Assembly (NCBI GenBank): GCA_965224675.1
Contig: CBDDAA010000004.1
Coordinates: 62,001-126,000 of the forward strand
DNA length: 64,000 bases
Direction: 5' to 3'
From: UBA7957 sp965224675
GTDB lineage: Bacteria > Pseudomonadota > Gammaproteobacteria > Granulosicoccales > Granulosicoccaceae
Part shown: positions 1-9,294 of the stretch, one piece after another
How the letters are laid out: the number at the start of each line of letters is the position of its first letter
Position numbering within the stretch: position 1 is the stretch's first letter
Translations under genes and position numbers: made by a program
The notes under the pieces: generated by a model
Database searches by the model: none
The model's input: the letters and a program-made list of their open reading frames with translations, nothing else
Told to the model about the DNA's origin: nothing

Positions 1-121
1 GCTCCCCATCTCCTCTTAATTATTTGTCAGTTGTTTGGGTTTTTCTGATATATATCTTGTATTTTTTAGTTGAGTATATACCAGATAAATCTCTTGGTCT
101 ATACCAGAAAACATGGACAAA

Positions 122-889
122 CTAAATGATCTGACTGAGAAATAATTGCGTTCTTTCATGCTGTGGGTTGTCAAAGACTTCTTCTGGCGTGCCTTCCTCG
201 ATAATTTCACCACCATCCATAAATGTCACACGATCGGCTGCCTCACGGGCAAAACCCATTTCGTGAGTGACAACCACCATTGTTGTACCATCAGCCGCCA
301 GTTCTTTCATCAGATCGAGCACGCCACCCACGGTTTCAGGGTCAAGTGCTGATGTTGCTTCATCAAATAGCATCACTTTTGGTGTCATTGCCAATGAGCG
401 GGCTATGGCTACGCGTTGCTGTTGTCCACCGGATAATTCGCTCGGATAGTTGTCCCCTCTATCTGCTATCCCGACCCGTTCGAGTAGTTTGCGGCCCATG
501 TCTTCAGCTGCTGACTTTGACCGTTTAAGCACAACCATCTGCGGCATGGTAATATTTTCCATCGCTGTTTTGTGCTGAAAAAGATTGAAATGCTGGAATA
601 CCATACCCACATCCTGGCGCAGCTTGTCGTGGTTGGTTTTGGGATCGGTCAGCTCAATGCCATCAATAGTGATGGAGCCGCTATCGATGGGTTGCAATCC
701 ATTGAGAGCCCGAAGAAATGTGCTCTTTCCGGAACCACTTGGTCCTATGACAACCAAGACTTCTCCCTTATCAACGTGGTTTGTGACATGGCGAAGGGCA
801 TGAATAGGCGCACGACCGGGGATTTTAAAGGTTTTACTAATGTCCTTCACCTCAATGACAGGCACCTGCTTTAGAACTTGATTTGGCAT
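122..889 (-). CDS. Polar amino acid-type ABC transporter ATP-binding protein
   Basis: This 255-residue protein is the cytoplasmic ATPase of an amino-acid-type (GlnQ/HisP-like) importer. It shows Walker A (GPSGSGKST), the signature motif (LSGGQQQRVAIARSLA), Walker B (VMLFDEATSALDP) and the H-loop (VVTHEMGFA). A longer reading frame opens upstream, but it overlaps the regulator gene and adds a basic non-homologous tail, so I start at the MPNQVLKQ methionine; this gives the usual family length. It lies 20 bases after the GntR gene on the same strand, so the two are probably co-transcribed. The permease and binding protein are not in the window and may lie beyond the left edge. The substrate cannot be told from the sequence. 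Bases 1-121 show nothing coding. Confidence 0.9.
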   Translation of the reverse strand: MPNQVLKQVPVIEVKDISKTFKIPGRAPIHALRHVTNHVDKGEVLVVIGPSGSGKSTFLRALNGLQPIDSGSITIDGIELTDPKTNHDKLRQDVGMVFQHFNLFQHKTAMENITMPQMVVLKRSKSAAEDMGRKLLERVGIADRGDNYPSELSGGQQQRVAIARSLAMTPKVMLFDEATSALDPETVGGVLDLMKELAADGTTMVVVTHEMGFAREAADRVTFMDGGEIIEEGTPEEVFDNPQHERTQLFLSQII

Positions 890-909
890 CTTGAGCGTCC
901 GCTTAAATT

Positions 910-1719
910 TTATTCCTGTTTGTTTGCTGTTTGTTCCTGGTTTCCTGCAGCCGAGACGCAGATATCGATGGCGTCGTGTCGCCAAAATTCCTGATCTAGC
1001 TCAACCACTTCGTTATATTGATCAAGTATGGCTCTTGATAAATAAAGACTGGGTGTTCCGACGGCAACACCGAGGGCTTTGGCGGGTACTTCAGGTAATG
1101 CAGTGGGTCGCATATTGATTTGTGTCCGGTGTTCGATAATGCCAAATTTTTTAGCCATCAAATCAGTCATGGATTGATCGAGCTGGAAATCAAGCAGGCC
1201 AGGACAGCGTTTGGCTTTAACATGAATTTGCTCCACCAGCACCGCCCTTTCATCGACGGTTCGCAGGCGGTTAATAACAAAAACCGGGTCACCAACGCCA
1301 CAAGCTAAAAGCCTGCTTAGCCACTTCGGTGCTGAAATCTGTTGTTTGGCCAATATCTTTGTACCAGCAACACGCCCCTGCCTGGAAACACTCTCAGTAA
1401 AGCTGGTGTTTGCGGTCGGGTCATAACAAACTCGCGGTGGTGAGACAAACCATCCCCTGCGTTCTTCACGAAAAATAAGGCCTTCAGCTTCCATTCTGCC
1501 CAATGCCTGACGAACAGTAACCCGAGTAATTGAAAACTCATCGGATAATGTTCGTTCAGGAGGAAACTTACTGCCCGCAGGCATAGATCCGGCTTCAATC
1601 AGTGCGGCGAAATGATCTCTGAATCGCATATAGTAGGGGATTTTGCGATCCCAGGATTCTCGATTTTGCCTAGCTATTGACCAGTGAATCGTTTGTGGTA
1701 TAGTCCAAGTATCACTCAT
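910..1719 (-). CDS. GntR-family regulator, HutC/UTRA type
   Basis: This 269-residue protein has an N-terminal winged helix (about residues 28-95, containing PPERTLSDEFSITRVTVRQAL, typical of GntR) and a C-terminal UTRA-like effector domain (about 110-255). It probably represses the downstream ABC transporter genes in response to a small-molecule ligand. Its 5' end faces serB, so the 109-base gap at 1720-1828 must hold divergent promoters. No clear operator was picked out there. An extension of about 25 residues precedes the HTH (MSDTWTIPQTIHWSIARQNR); this is longer than in many relatives, and a later start is possible. The ligand is unknown. Confidence 0.88.
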   Translation of the reverse strand: MSDTWTIPQTIHWSIARQNRESWDRKIPYYMRFRDHFAALIEAGSMPAGSKFPPERTLSDEFSITRVTVRQALGRMEAEGLIFREERRGWFVSPPRVCYDPTANTSFTESVSRQGRVAGTKILAKQQISAPKWLSRLLACGVGDPVFVINRLRTVDERAVLVEQIHVKAKRCPGLLDFQLDQSMTDLMAKKFGIIEHRTQINMRPTALPEVPAKALGVAVGTPSLYLSRAILDQYNEVVELDQEFWRHDAIDICVSAAGNQEQTANKQE

Positions 1720-1828
1720 GCATCAACTCTACGATTAACCGCGACACATGTCAATTAAGACGACCAGGAATGCTCTGACGGAAAATACAGGGCAAAGCGT
1801 TTAGAGTGACGGCTAAGCTTGTGATAAT

Positions 1829-2731
1829 GTGATGACCCCTTATGCACTGACGCTAATCGGAAATGCCAAATCAGCCCCCCTGGAAACCGATCAGATAGAA
1901 CAGGTTTGTCAGCGTTTGAATCTGCGAGGTGAGACTCGTCGCTGGTTAGCGAAAAACGAGGCCTGTGATCTATTATTTACTACCCGCCTTAGCGCGAAAA
2001 TTATCACTAAAATAGCCAGAGATGTATTAATTGGGTTTTCTATTGATGCAGTTTGTACGCCGACAAAGGGGCGACGCAAAAAACTGCTTATTTCTGATAT
2101 GGATTCCACAATCATTAACCAGGAATGTATTGACGAGCTGGCTGATGCGATGGGGATAGGTACGCAGATCCGTGAAATTACCGCCTCTGTGGTGCAAGGA
2201 AATATCAGCTTTTCCGAAGCACTGCGCAAACGTTTGAAATTAATGAAGGGAATGAAAAATACGCTGCTTGAAAGCGTTTATGAGCAACGCATCACACTGA
2301 CAAAAGGTGCACTCGCACTAGTTCAAACAATGCGTTATCACGGCGCATATTGTATTCTGGTTTCCGGGGGATTCACTTATTTTACAAGCCGTATTGCAGC
2401 CCGATCAGGTTTTCATGAGCATCAGGGTAACGAGCTGATTTTTAAGGATGAGAAATTGACAGGAGAGGTTATGCAGCCAATTCTAGGCAAATCTGCCAAG
2501 CTACGCACACTGCTGACTGTATGCGATGAAAAAGGTTTTAACCCGTCTGATGTGCTGGCTGTTGGAGATGGCGCGAATGATAGTAAAATGATCCGGGCGG
2601 CCGGGTTGGGTGTCGCTTTCCATGACGCAGGTAGTTTGAGAAGACAGGCTAATGCCTGCATCGAATATGGCGATCTGACCGCGCTATTATATATTCAGGG
2701 ATATAGAAAATCAGAATTTGTGTTGACGTGA
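1829..2731 (+). CDS. serB: Phosphoserine phosphatase SerB
   Basis: SerB catalyses the last step of serine biosynthesis, phosphoserine to serine, in the cytosol. The HAD motifs are all present in this 300-residue protein: motif I DMDSTIINQECIDELAD (nucleophile Asp and second Asp), motif II LVSGGFTYF, a conserved Lys region, and motif III GDGANDSKMI. The roughly 85 N-terminal residues form the ACT-like regulatory portion usual for proteobacterial SerB. The frame begins with two methionines; either could be used. The gene stands alone and diverges from the GntR gene. Confidence 0.96.
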   Translation: MMTPYALTLIGNAKSAPLETDQIEQVCQRLNLRGETRRWLAKNEACDLLFTTRLSAKIITKIARDVLIGFSIDAVCTPTKGRRKKLLISDMDSTIINQECIDELADAMGIGTQIREITASVVQGNISFSEALRKRLKLMKGMKNTLLESVYEQRITLTKGALALVQTMRYHGAYCILVSGGFTYFTSRIAARSGFHEHQGNELIFKDEKLTGEVMQPILGKSAKLRTLLTVCDEKGFNPSDVLAVGDGANDSKMIRAAGLGVAFHDAGSLRRQANACIEYGDLTALLYIQGYRKSEFVLT

Positions 2732-2825
2732 ATTTTGCTTAAGAGTAAATAAATCAGAAAGGATAATGAAAAAAAGCATAACTCACATTCTATATAGCAC
2801 CAACAAGTAACAAGTTAGACTATTG

Positions 2826-2864
2826 GCAGGGCTGCAGTAGCGTTAGTTACCCGGCCCTGCTTTT
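2826..2864 (+). terminator. Candidate terminator between serB and mutM
   Basis: A perfect 7-bp stem (GCAGGGC / GCCCTGC) with a 21-base loop is followed by TTTT. It sits between the convergent 3' ends of serB and mutM. The loop is long, so this is a moderate call. Confidence 0.45.
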
Positions 2865-2901
2865 CAAAATGACTGCAGTAAAGACATGGGTAAGAGGGTA
2901 T

Positions 2902-3717
2902 TTAATATTTCTGACACACGGGACAGTAATAACTTGCCCTTTGCCCAATAGTTTTCATTTTAATAAGTGACTGACATATGTAACAGGCTTGGCTTTTTCG
3001 CCCATAAACCTGTAGTGATTGGGCAAAATATCCAGGATTTCCATCGCTGTTAACAAAATCTTTCAGTGTGGTTCCGCCTTGCTTAATCGCCGCAGTTAAT
3101 ACTTGTTTGATTGCTATCGTCAAGCGCTTGTATTGTTCCCGACTGACTCTTCCTGCTGCGCGACCGGGTCGTATCCCCGCGTGAAATAGAGATTCACTGG
3201 CATAAATATTACCCACGCCAACCACTACATGATTGTCCATTAGCAGGTTTTTCACCGCTGTTTTTCGATTTTTTGCAGCAGTAACCAGATGCTCAAAATC
3301 AAAGTCTGTTCCCAGCGGCTCGGGTCCGAGTTTGCTTAATAACGGATGTGTGAAAATATCGTCTTCCCACCATAAGACACAGCCAAAGCGCCTTGGATCA
3401 TTGAATCGCAGCACGTGTTTGTTGGCCAGTATAAATTCGACATGGTCATGCTTTCGCCGTATAGAGTTGGTTTCACAGATACGCAAACTGCCTGACATGC
3501 CCAGGTGGATGATGGCTGTGCCACTGCGACAGCCGATCAGTAAGTATTTACCGCGACGCCGAACGTGGGTGATTTTCTTTCGGCACAGATTGTTCAGACT
3601 GGATGGAATCGGCCAGCGAAGTCGACTGTTATGGATGTTAATTGCCAGTACGCTATGGTCCTTTAGAAACAGTTCTATTCCCTTTCTGGTGGTTTCAACT
3701 TCAGGTAGCTCTGGCAC
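2902..3717 (-). CDS. mutM: Formamidopyrimidine-DNA glycosylase MutM (Fpg)
   Basis: MutM excises 8-oxoguanine and formamidopyrimidines by base excision repair. The protein starts with the diagnostic MPELPEVET, in which Pro2 is the Schiff-base nucleophile and Glu3 the catalytic acid after Met removal. It ends in a four-cysteine zinc finger (CYICQSL ... YYCPVC). The helix-two-turn-helix region and NPGYFAQSLQVYGR lie just before the finger. Its 271 residues match the family. The start codon touches the end of the upstream DUF4340 gene, so mutM is the last gene of a minus-strand run that includes the Gld-like export genes. Confidence 0.97.
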   Translation of the reverse strand: MPELPEVETTRKGIELFLKDHSVLAINIHNSRLRWPIPSSLNNLCRKKITHVRRRGKYLLIGCRSGTAIIHLGMSGSLRICETNSIRRKHDHVEFILANKHVLRFNDPRRFGCVLWWEDDIFTHPLLSKLGPEPLGTDFDFEHLVTAAKNRKTAVKNLLMDNHVVVGVGNIYASESLFHAGIRPGRAAGRVSREQYKRLTIAIKQVLTAAIKQGGTTLKDFVNSDGNPGYFAQSLQVYGRKSQACYICQSLIKMKTIGQRASYYCPVCQKY

Positions 3718-4553
3718 TATTTTAGTTGTAACGAGGAAAACTGTTTATCGGTGATTATCAATGCATAGTCGGCATCATGAGGGTGGATTACCGCAAGCTC
3801 TGGTAAACTGAAAATATCAAGCATTGTTGTGTTCCCGTGGGTCAGTCGAAATGTTACTTCCAGTTTATCCAATGGATTTAATTTTTCAATATTCGCGAGC
3901 GGCCAGGGTAATATTTCTTTCGCCTCTTGCTTTAACCAGGCAGCCACTACCGCTTCAGCATTTGCGTTAGACATTTCATCAGACAGCCATTGTTTGCGTT
4001 CTTTTTTGAGTTTATATCTATTGCTTTCAATTGCGATCAATCCAGCCGGGGCAAGTTGCATTTGCGCCACTGCTTCGACACCCTTGTTAATAAGTGGGAA
4101 TACAATATCGGAGACAAGCGCAATTTTATCATTATGTTGCAGGTATCTTCTTGAACTGTCGGGGTCTTTATCGCCAAAGTAAAATATCTGTTCATTTAGT
4201 GTCAGTGTGGCATTGGGTGGTTGTAATCCAAGGCTGCCTAAATTTAGTTCACTCTTTGCATAAATTGTGTTTTTTGGCAGCGACAGAATTGCTAAAATTA
4301 CATTAATACGGGTTGCATCGGCCTTACGGTTTAATGGAGATGTCAGATACCAGCTATTATCTTTTTTTTCTAATAGCACTGTTTTTCTGCCAACGCTATC
4401 AAACCTGATCGATTCAATCGAATGGCGATCCAATGATGAAAAAACAGGCTTGTCCGTGGGCTTGAGAAGCTGCGTTGCCAGCAACAGAAGCAGAAATATT
4501 ACTGACAACACAAGTATTAGAGTGAGTTTTTTTTGTTTAACACCTTGGGCCAT
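3717..4553 (-). CDS. DUF4340 domain protein, membrane anchored
   Basis: This 278-residue protein has one N-terminal membrane segment (about residues 9-27, LTLILVLSVIFLLLLLAT) followed by an extracytoplasmic region resembling DUF4340 proteins, which are commonly encoded right after GldG-like proteins. It follows the GldG-like gene by 9 bases on the same strand. It probably belongs to the same envelope complex. The biochemical role of the family is not established. Confidence 0.8.
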   Translation of the reverse strand: MAQGVKQKKLTLILVLSVIFLLLLLATQLLKPTDKPVFSSLDRHSIESIRFDSVGRKTVLLEKKDNSWYLTSPLNRKADATRINVILAILSLPKNTIYAKSELNLGSLGLQPPNATLTLNEQIFYFGDKDPDSSRRYLQHNDKIALVSDIVFPLINKGVEAVAQMQLAPAGLIAIESNRYKLKKERKQWLSDEMSNANAEAVVAAWLKQEAKEILPWPLANIEKLNPLDKLEVTFRLTHGNTTMLDIFSLPELAVIHPHDADYALIITDKQFSSLQLK

Positions 4554-4562
4554 TGTTATTTC

Positions 4563-5906
4563 TCAGCCCTTTTTTTGCCAGTGCCAGACAAAAAATGCAA
4601 ATCCGAATAATGTCAACGGAATAACAATCAGATATAAAAATGCCAATGATAGCACTGTCGTATTGGAGATATTGATCTGTTTGTCAAAAGCGGGTGCGGC
4701 CACAAATTCCAGCATATTGTCATCTAGACTCAGCCAGTTAAACAGTCGCTGCGCAAACGCTTGATTGCCACCGTTGCCTAACCAGGTGTTGGCCATAAAG
4801 TCGGCGTCACCGATCACTGCAATTCGTTGTTTGCGTGTCCCCCGGTCACGATTAATTGTTACTCCAAGAATGATCGGGCCACGCGTCTCGCTGCTATTTT
4901 CGTTAAACTCGACCTGTCCTTCTATATCATCCGTCTCGGTCCAGCTGTTGTCACTGGTTTTCAGTAGTGGGCGGATGGTTCGATCCTGCATAGGCAATAC
5001 GTTTAATCCGGCGGCCTCAGGGAATAGGGTAATGCTGGAGAATTCTGTAGTTAAGGGGTTGGGTGGATAATTATTGATGACTACGAAAGTCGGTGAATCC
5101 ACGTTAAAAAGACGGCTGTTTGCCTCGACAACTTTGCCAGCAAGTTTATCAACCCCCAGTTCAATTTCCAGTGGCTTCAGACCCAGATTGATGTTGCCGG
5201 GTTCACGTAACCAGAGCAAATTACCGCCCTGACTCAGGTAGTTAAGAATACTTGCAACCTCACCTGGAAAGTAGCTGTCAATCGGGGCGGCTATAACCAG
5301 CAGGTCTGTGAGTTCAGGTATGCTGGGCTGGGTAACCAAGCTAATCTTATCAAAGGTATATCCGATATTGGACAATTTTGCGACAGCTTCAAAATAATCA
5401 CCATTGCCTTTACCTTTTGCTTGCCTTTCCTGGTGCCCGGTAATAAACAATACACTGCGTTTGGCTGGCCTTGCCAGATGTTGTAATGCGTTGCTCAGTG
5501 ACCGCTCTGTAAGGTTGCGGATTCGTTGTTGCCTGTCATTGTAGTAGAGAATGATTTCGCCACCGGCGTGTGCTTTAAGTTCTTTAACCCGCCCAGGGTT
5601 TGTTTCCGGGTTTAAAAATTCAAGTTGGAGGTTCTTTTTTTCTAGCTGAAACTTTTCGAAAATTGATCGAATCGCTTCTCTTTGGGCTTTTGCCGGTCCT
5701 ATCACCGCTACGGCTTTGACTGGACCATCGAGCAGAGAGACTACGGCTTTGCTGGTTTTGTTTAAAGAATGACGCGCCCCTGCTGTCCAATCCCATTGCT
5801 TGTAATAGTGGTGACTGTACCATCCAATAACGATACATATTCCTGCCAGCAGCAGCGATATAAGTAGATTTTGCCAACGCACAATGCTGGATTTTTGCAC
5901 TATCAT
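4563..5906 (-). CDS. GldG-like ABC transporter auxiliary protein
   Basis: This 447-residue protein has an N-terminal membrane helix (about 14-30), a large extracytoplasmic ABC_transp_aux-type domain (about 60-390, with FITGHQERQ and LLVIAAPIDSYFPGEV) and a C-terminal membrane helix (about 418-440). This is the GldG architecture seen beside GldA/GldF-like ABC transporters. Its start overlaps the stop of the permease gene by 4 bases (5903-5906), indicating translational coupling. Outside Bacteroidetes these modules are not gliding machines, and the substrate is unknown. Confidence 0.85.
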   Translation of the reverse strand: MIVQKSSIVRWQNLLISLLLAGICIVIGWYSHHYYKQWDWTAGARHSLNKTSKAVVSLLDGPVKAVAVIGPAKAQREAIRSIFEKFQLEKKNLQLEFLNPETNPGRVKELKAHAGGEIILYYNDRQQRIRNLTERSLSNALQHLARPAKRSVLFITGHQERQAKGKGNGDYFEAVAKLSNIGYTFDKISLVTQPSIPELTDLLVIAAPIDSYFPGEVASILNYLSQGGNLLWLREPGNINLGLKPLEIELGVDKLAGKVVEANSRLFNVDSPTFVVINNYPPNPLTTEFSSITLFPEAAGLNVLPMQDRTIRPLLKTSDNSWTETDDIEGQVEFNENSSETRGPIILGVTINRDRGTRKQRIAVIGDADFMANTWLGNGGNQAFAQRLFNWLSLDDNMLEFVAAPAFDKQINISNTTVLSLAFLYLIVIPLTLFGFAFFVWHWQKKG

Positions 5907-6658
5907 ATTTCCTTAAATCGCAATGCATCGAGTCTGAGGGTGGTGAGTGAGAGAAACAGAGTTATGATCAAAGCATAATAAATCAGGTCACGGGAATCGA
6001 GCAAGCCCCTGAAGAAGCTATTCAAATGTCGAGGCAAAGACAGGTTGTGCAATATTTGTGATAATGACTCACTTGAATAACTGCCAGTGCCGAGCATCCA
6101 GAGAAAAAACAGTGCTGCAAAGGCGCTAAAAGCGGCAATGATCGGTTGTGCGGTGAGCGATGAAAAGTAGAGGCTGATAGCTGTGCAAGCGGCACTAAAT
6201 AAAATCAACCCCATAAATGCTGCGATCAGGCTGCCTAAATCCAGGGCAGTAAAGAGAATTAAACTTAAAGGCATAAGAAAAGCCAATGTCAGTAAAAGCA
6301 ATTGCAAACTGAAAACACCTGCAAATTTTCCAAGTACTATTGAGGCAGTAGTAATTGGTGCCGCCCGCAAAAGAATTATGGAGCCAGAGCGACTTTCTTC
6401 AGCCAGGGTGCGCATGCTTAGAAGTGGGCTGATCAGCAGCATGATAATCGCAGCCGGGGCCATATATTGGTTAACAATGAAAGCGCTTACTCCAGAAGCT
6501 GATTCTCGTAACGCCAGTTTAGGTTGTAATGCCAGATATTGTTCCAAGGCTGATAAAAATAGCCAGGCAAATATAATTTGCATGAGTCCTGCGATAATCC
6601 AGGCCAGAGGCGAGCGAAATAAGAGGCGTAATTCCTGTGCGGCTATGGTGCGTATCAT
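5903..6658 (-). CDS. ABC-2 type permease, GldF-like
   Basis: This 251-residue integral membrane protein has about six hydrophobic segments and the ABC-2 permease layout. It includes an N-terminal amphipathic stretch (MIRTIAAQELRLLFRSPLAW) and the RTLAEESRSGSIILLRAAPI region typical of GldF/NosY relatives. It overlaps the ATPase gene upstream and the GldG-like gene downstream by 4 bases each. It should form the channel of the exporter with the ATPase at 6655-7599. Confidence 0.87.
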   Translation of the reverse strand: MIRTIAAQELRLLFRSPLAWIIAGLMQIIFAWLFLSALEQYLALQPKLALRESASGVSAFIVNQYMAPAAIIMLLISPLLSMRTLAEESRSGSIILLRAAPITTASIVLGKFAGVFSLQLLLLTLAFLMPLSLILFTALDLGSLIAAFMGLILFSAACTAISLYFSSLTAQPIIAAFSAFAALFFLWMLGTGSYSSESLSQILHNLSLPRHLNSFFRGLLDSRDLIYYALIITLFLSLTTLRLDALRFKEI

Positions 6659-7599
6659 CGTGCGGCTGTAGTGGTCACATCCTGACCAACGGTTAATGAA
6701 GCAAAGCGTTCTTCAAGGTAATTGCGTGCAGCTGTAAACTCAAGAACCTGCCAGCCCTGTTGGTGGATTTCTTCAATAATTCGATCAAGATCGGGTTTCT
6801 CAACGCTAATATGCCAACCTTGATTATCCAATAACTCAGCTGAACGAATACAGCTCAGAGACGACAGCTCACTGGTACACAAATGCTGCTTTAGTCTGAG
6901 AAAATATCGATCAATGGTTCCGTCACGACTACTGATAAGTTGTTCTTCGTGTATCAGTCTGCCGTGGTGAATAATGGCAACACGATCACATATGGCGGTC
7001 ACCTCTGGTAAAATATGACTGGATAGAATCACTCCACAATGCGCTGCAAGGCTTTTAATAAGATGGCGTATTTCCATTAATTGAATTGGGTCCAGACCAC
7101 TGCTGGGTTCATCCAGGATTAGAAGCTGTGGACTGTGAATCAGTGCCTGGGCAATGCCAACCCGTTGTTTGAAGCCTTTAGACAAGTTAGCAATAATTCG
7201 ATCAGATACTTCCTCCAGATGACAAAGGTTAATCGCCCGTTCCAGCGCGCCCGGGTGTTTTGCTTTGCTAATCCGATGTAGTCGAGCGCTATATGCAAGA
7301 TACTGGTGCACGGTTAACTCTGGATATAACGGTGGATTGGCAGGCAAATAGCCCAGATTTGATTTTGCCTGCATAGGGAACTGCTCAATATCATGTCCTG
7401 CAATACTCACCCAGCCAGATTCTGGTGCCAGTACGCCGCTGAGCATTTCCAGGGTGGTGGATTTCCCCGCACCGTTTAATCCCAATAGTCCTAATACTTC
7501 ACCCTTTTGTAGTGACAATGAGAGATTATCAACCGCGAGTATCTTGCCGTAATGGCGCGTCAAACTTTCCGCTTGAAGCAGGCGCGTGGATGCAAACAT
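6655..7599 (-). CDS. ABC transporter ATP-binding protein, GldA-like
   Basis: This 314-residue ATPase has Walker A GLNGAGKST, signature LSKGFKQRVGIAQALIH, Walker B LLILDEPSSGLDP and an H-loop (LSSHILPEV). About 90 extra residues follow the ATPase core, as in GldA/CcmA-type export ATPases. It is the first gene of the operon ATPase - permease - GldG-like - DUF4340 - mutM. The gene begins about 190 bases before the ribosomal protein genes, which are also on the minus strand but separated by a terminator. Confidence 0.9.
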   Translation of the reverse strand: MFASTRLLQAESLTRHYGKILAVDNLSLSLQKGEVLGLLGLNGAGKSTTLEMLSGVLAPESGWVSIAGHDIEQFPMQAKSNLGYLPANPPLYPELTVHQYLAYSARLHRISKAKHPGALERAINLCHLEEVSDRIIANLSKGFKQRVGIAQALIHSPQLLILDEPSSGLDPIQLMEIRHLIKSLAAHCGVILSSHILPEVTAICDRVAIIHHGRLIHEEQLISSRDGTIDRYFLRLKQHLCTSELSSLSCIRSAELLDNQGWHISVEKPDLDRIIEEIHQQGWQVLEFTAARNYLEERFASLTVGQDVTTTAAR

Positions 7600-7735
7600 T
7601 TTTTGATCGATTGAATGAATAAAATGGGGTTATCTGAATTATAGAACAGGAGCGATAGGTAACCAGCCCGTGGCTAAGCGTTTCGGATTAAGTTTAGGAC
7701 AGAAACGAATACATATTCGATGAATAAGCCGGCAA

Positions 7736-7760
7736 CAAAAACCCGGCACGAAACCGGGTT
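7736..7760 (-). terminator. Rho-independent terminator of rpmB-rpmG
   Basis: On the minus strand AACCCGG - 7-base loop - CCGGGTT is followed by TTTT. It lies 26 bases past the rpmG stop. Confidence 0.85.
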
Positions 7761-7785
7761 GAATGTGTATTTCCAAAAGTCAGGA

Positions 7786-7941
7786 TTATTTTATCTTGAC
7801 TTCTTTGTACATGATATGTTTGCGAATAACAGGGTCGTATTTTTTGATTTCCATCTTTCCCTGCATTGTGCGTTTATTTTTGGTGGTGGTGTAATAGTGA
7901 CCCGTTCCAGCAGATGATACTAATTTGATTTTATCACGCAT
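7786..7941 (-). CDS. rpmG: 50S ribosomal protein L33
   Basis: This 51-residue basic protein of the large subunit begins MRDKIKLVSSAGTGHYYTTT and ends in YKEVKIK, both characteristic of bacterial L33. The cysteine pairs of zinc-binding L33 are absent, so this is the zinc-free form. It follows rpmB by 11 bases, the usual proteobacterial pair, and a strong terminator follows it. Confidence 0.95.
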   Translation of the reverse strand: MRDKIKLVSSAGTGHYYTTTKNKRTMQGKMEIKKYDPVIRKHIMYKEVKIK

Positions 7942-7952
7942 ATATTTCTCCG

Positions 7953-8189
7953 TTAGACCTTTTCGCCACGTTTACGCATTTCGGCGAGAACCTGCTCGAT
8001 GCCTTTTTTGTCGATGATACGCATGCCGTTAGAGGAGACACGAAGCGATATAAAGCGTTTTTCGCTCTCAACCCAAAATCGATGAGCGTGCAGATTTGGC
8101 AAGAAACGGCGACGAGTCTTGTTGTGTGCGTGCGATACATTGTTACCGCTCATTGGGCGCTTACCCGTAACCTGACATACTCTGGACAT
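7953..8189 (-). CDS. rpmB: 50S ribosomal protein L28
   Basis: This 78-residue protein has the family start MSRVCQVTGKRPMSGNNVSHA and the motif RRRFLPNLHAHRFW. It is the first gene of the rpmB-rpmG operon. The 200-base gap before it (8190-8389) must hold the divergent promoters for rpmB and folB. Confidence 0.97.
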   Translation of the reverse strand: MSRVCQVTGKRPMSGNNVSHAHNKTRRRFLPNLHAHRFWVESEKRFISLRVSSNGMRIIDKKGIEQVLAEMRKRGEKV

Positions 8190-8389
8190 CTGATAATCCT
8201 ATAACTACACAAGCAAAAAGCTGAATCGGCGGATTCTACGCAATACACCTTGTTTTTTCAAGAGGCATAAAAAATTATGTACAGAATCGCGTTGCGGGTG
8301 ATTACGTCATTGTTACAAGGTTTCTTGCAATTACCCTGATCCACCAGTAAGGTTCCAGGCCCTCCACCTTAAGTATTGAACAGGCCAAG

Positions 8390-8746
8390 ATGGACACGAT
8401 ATTTATCACCGGACTAAAAGCTGACACGATTATTGGCATTTATGATTGGGAGAAGAAAAACAAACAACCCATCCGTATCGATCTGGAGCTGGCAACTGAC
8501 ATTCGAAAAGCAGCTGCCAGCGATAATATTGACGATACCCTGAATTATAAAACAATTACTAAACGTCTGGTGTCCTATATTGAACAAAGCCGGTATGAAT
8601 TAGTGGAAACGCTGGCTGAATCATTGGCCGCACTTGTTATTGATGAATTTGCCGTGCAACGGGTCAAATTAACATTACATAAGTCAGGTGCTTTAAGTGA
8701 TGCAGACGATGTGGGGATTATTATTAGCCGTGACAATAATAGATAA
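8390..8746 (+). CDS. folB: Dihydroneopterin aldolase FolB
   Basis: FolB converts 7,8-dihydroneopterin to 6-hydroxymethyl-dihydropterin in folate synthesis. The 118-residue protein has the start MDTIFITGLKADTIIGIYDWE (the conserved G-W/Y-E region), the TLNYKTIT motif and the LVETLAESLA helix. The C-terminal ALSDADDVGI segment replaces the common ALRGARDVGV. It lies 14 bases before folK, so the two consecutive folate steps form an operon. Confidence 0.95.
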   Translation: MDTIFITGLKADTIIGIYDWEKKNKQPIRIDLELATDIRKAAASDNIDDTLNYKTITKRLVSYIEQSRYELVETLAESLAALVIDEFAVQRVKLTLHKSGALSDADDVGIIISRDNNR

Positions 8747-8760
8747 GTCAGATTTGAGAT

Positions 8761-9261
8761 ATGGTAAAAGCGTATATTAGTATTGGCAGTAACCTTACAC
8801 CTATAAGCAACGTACGGGCAAGTATCTCAGCATTGGGTAAGGTGTTTGGCACACTGGAAGTATCGCCAGTCTATCAATCAGCGGCGTTGGGTTTTGAGGG
8901 AGCGGATTTTCTTAATCTGGTTGTTGCGCTTGAGACAGACAAGTCTGCTGATGAGGTGATTAGTGTGTTACTTGATATTGAAACTCAACTTGGACGGGAC
9001 CGTAGCGGACCTAAATTTTCTGACCGCACAATGGATCTGGATTTATTGATCTACGGCAATGAAGCTATTTTCAACGATAATACTGAAATCCCTCGCCCTG
9101 AAATTGAAGAATATGCACATGTTTTGGTGCCTTTGGTGGATCTTGCCGCTGAGCAGAAACACCCACTTAGTGGGCGCACCTATCTTGAAATGCTTACGGA
9201 CATGCAATCTCGTGATCCTGCCCAGGTATTTGCTTTGCGAATTATGGAACTGAGCCTGTAA
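8761..9261 (+). CDS. folK: HPPK, 6-hydroxymethyl-dihydropterin pyrophosphokinase
   Basis: FolK transfers pyrophosphate from ATP to 6-hydroxymethyl-dihydropterin, the step after FolB. The protein (166 residues) shows ISIGSNLTP near the N-terminus, the YQSAALGFEGADFLNLVV segment, and the signature GRDRSGPKFSDRTMDLDLLIYG, with the catalytic Arg and the DLDLL magnesium-binding aspartates. RPEIEEYAHVLVPL is also conserved. Confidence 0.95.
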   Translation: MVKAYISIGSNLTPISNVRASISALGKVFGTLEVSPVYQSAALGFEGADFLNLVVALETDKSADEVISVLLDIETQLGRDRSGPKFSDRTMDLDLLIYGNEAIFNDNTEIPRPEIEEYAHVLVPLVDLAAEQKHPLSGRTYLEMLTDMQSRDPAQVFALRIMELSL

Positions 9262-9294
9262 ACAAGCATTTGAGAGAAACGTAGCGATAATCTG

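Noticed and set aside
7720..7917. Plus-strand frame over the L33 gene
   Set aside because: It is the shadow of rpmG, which is clear on the minus strand.
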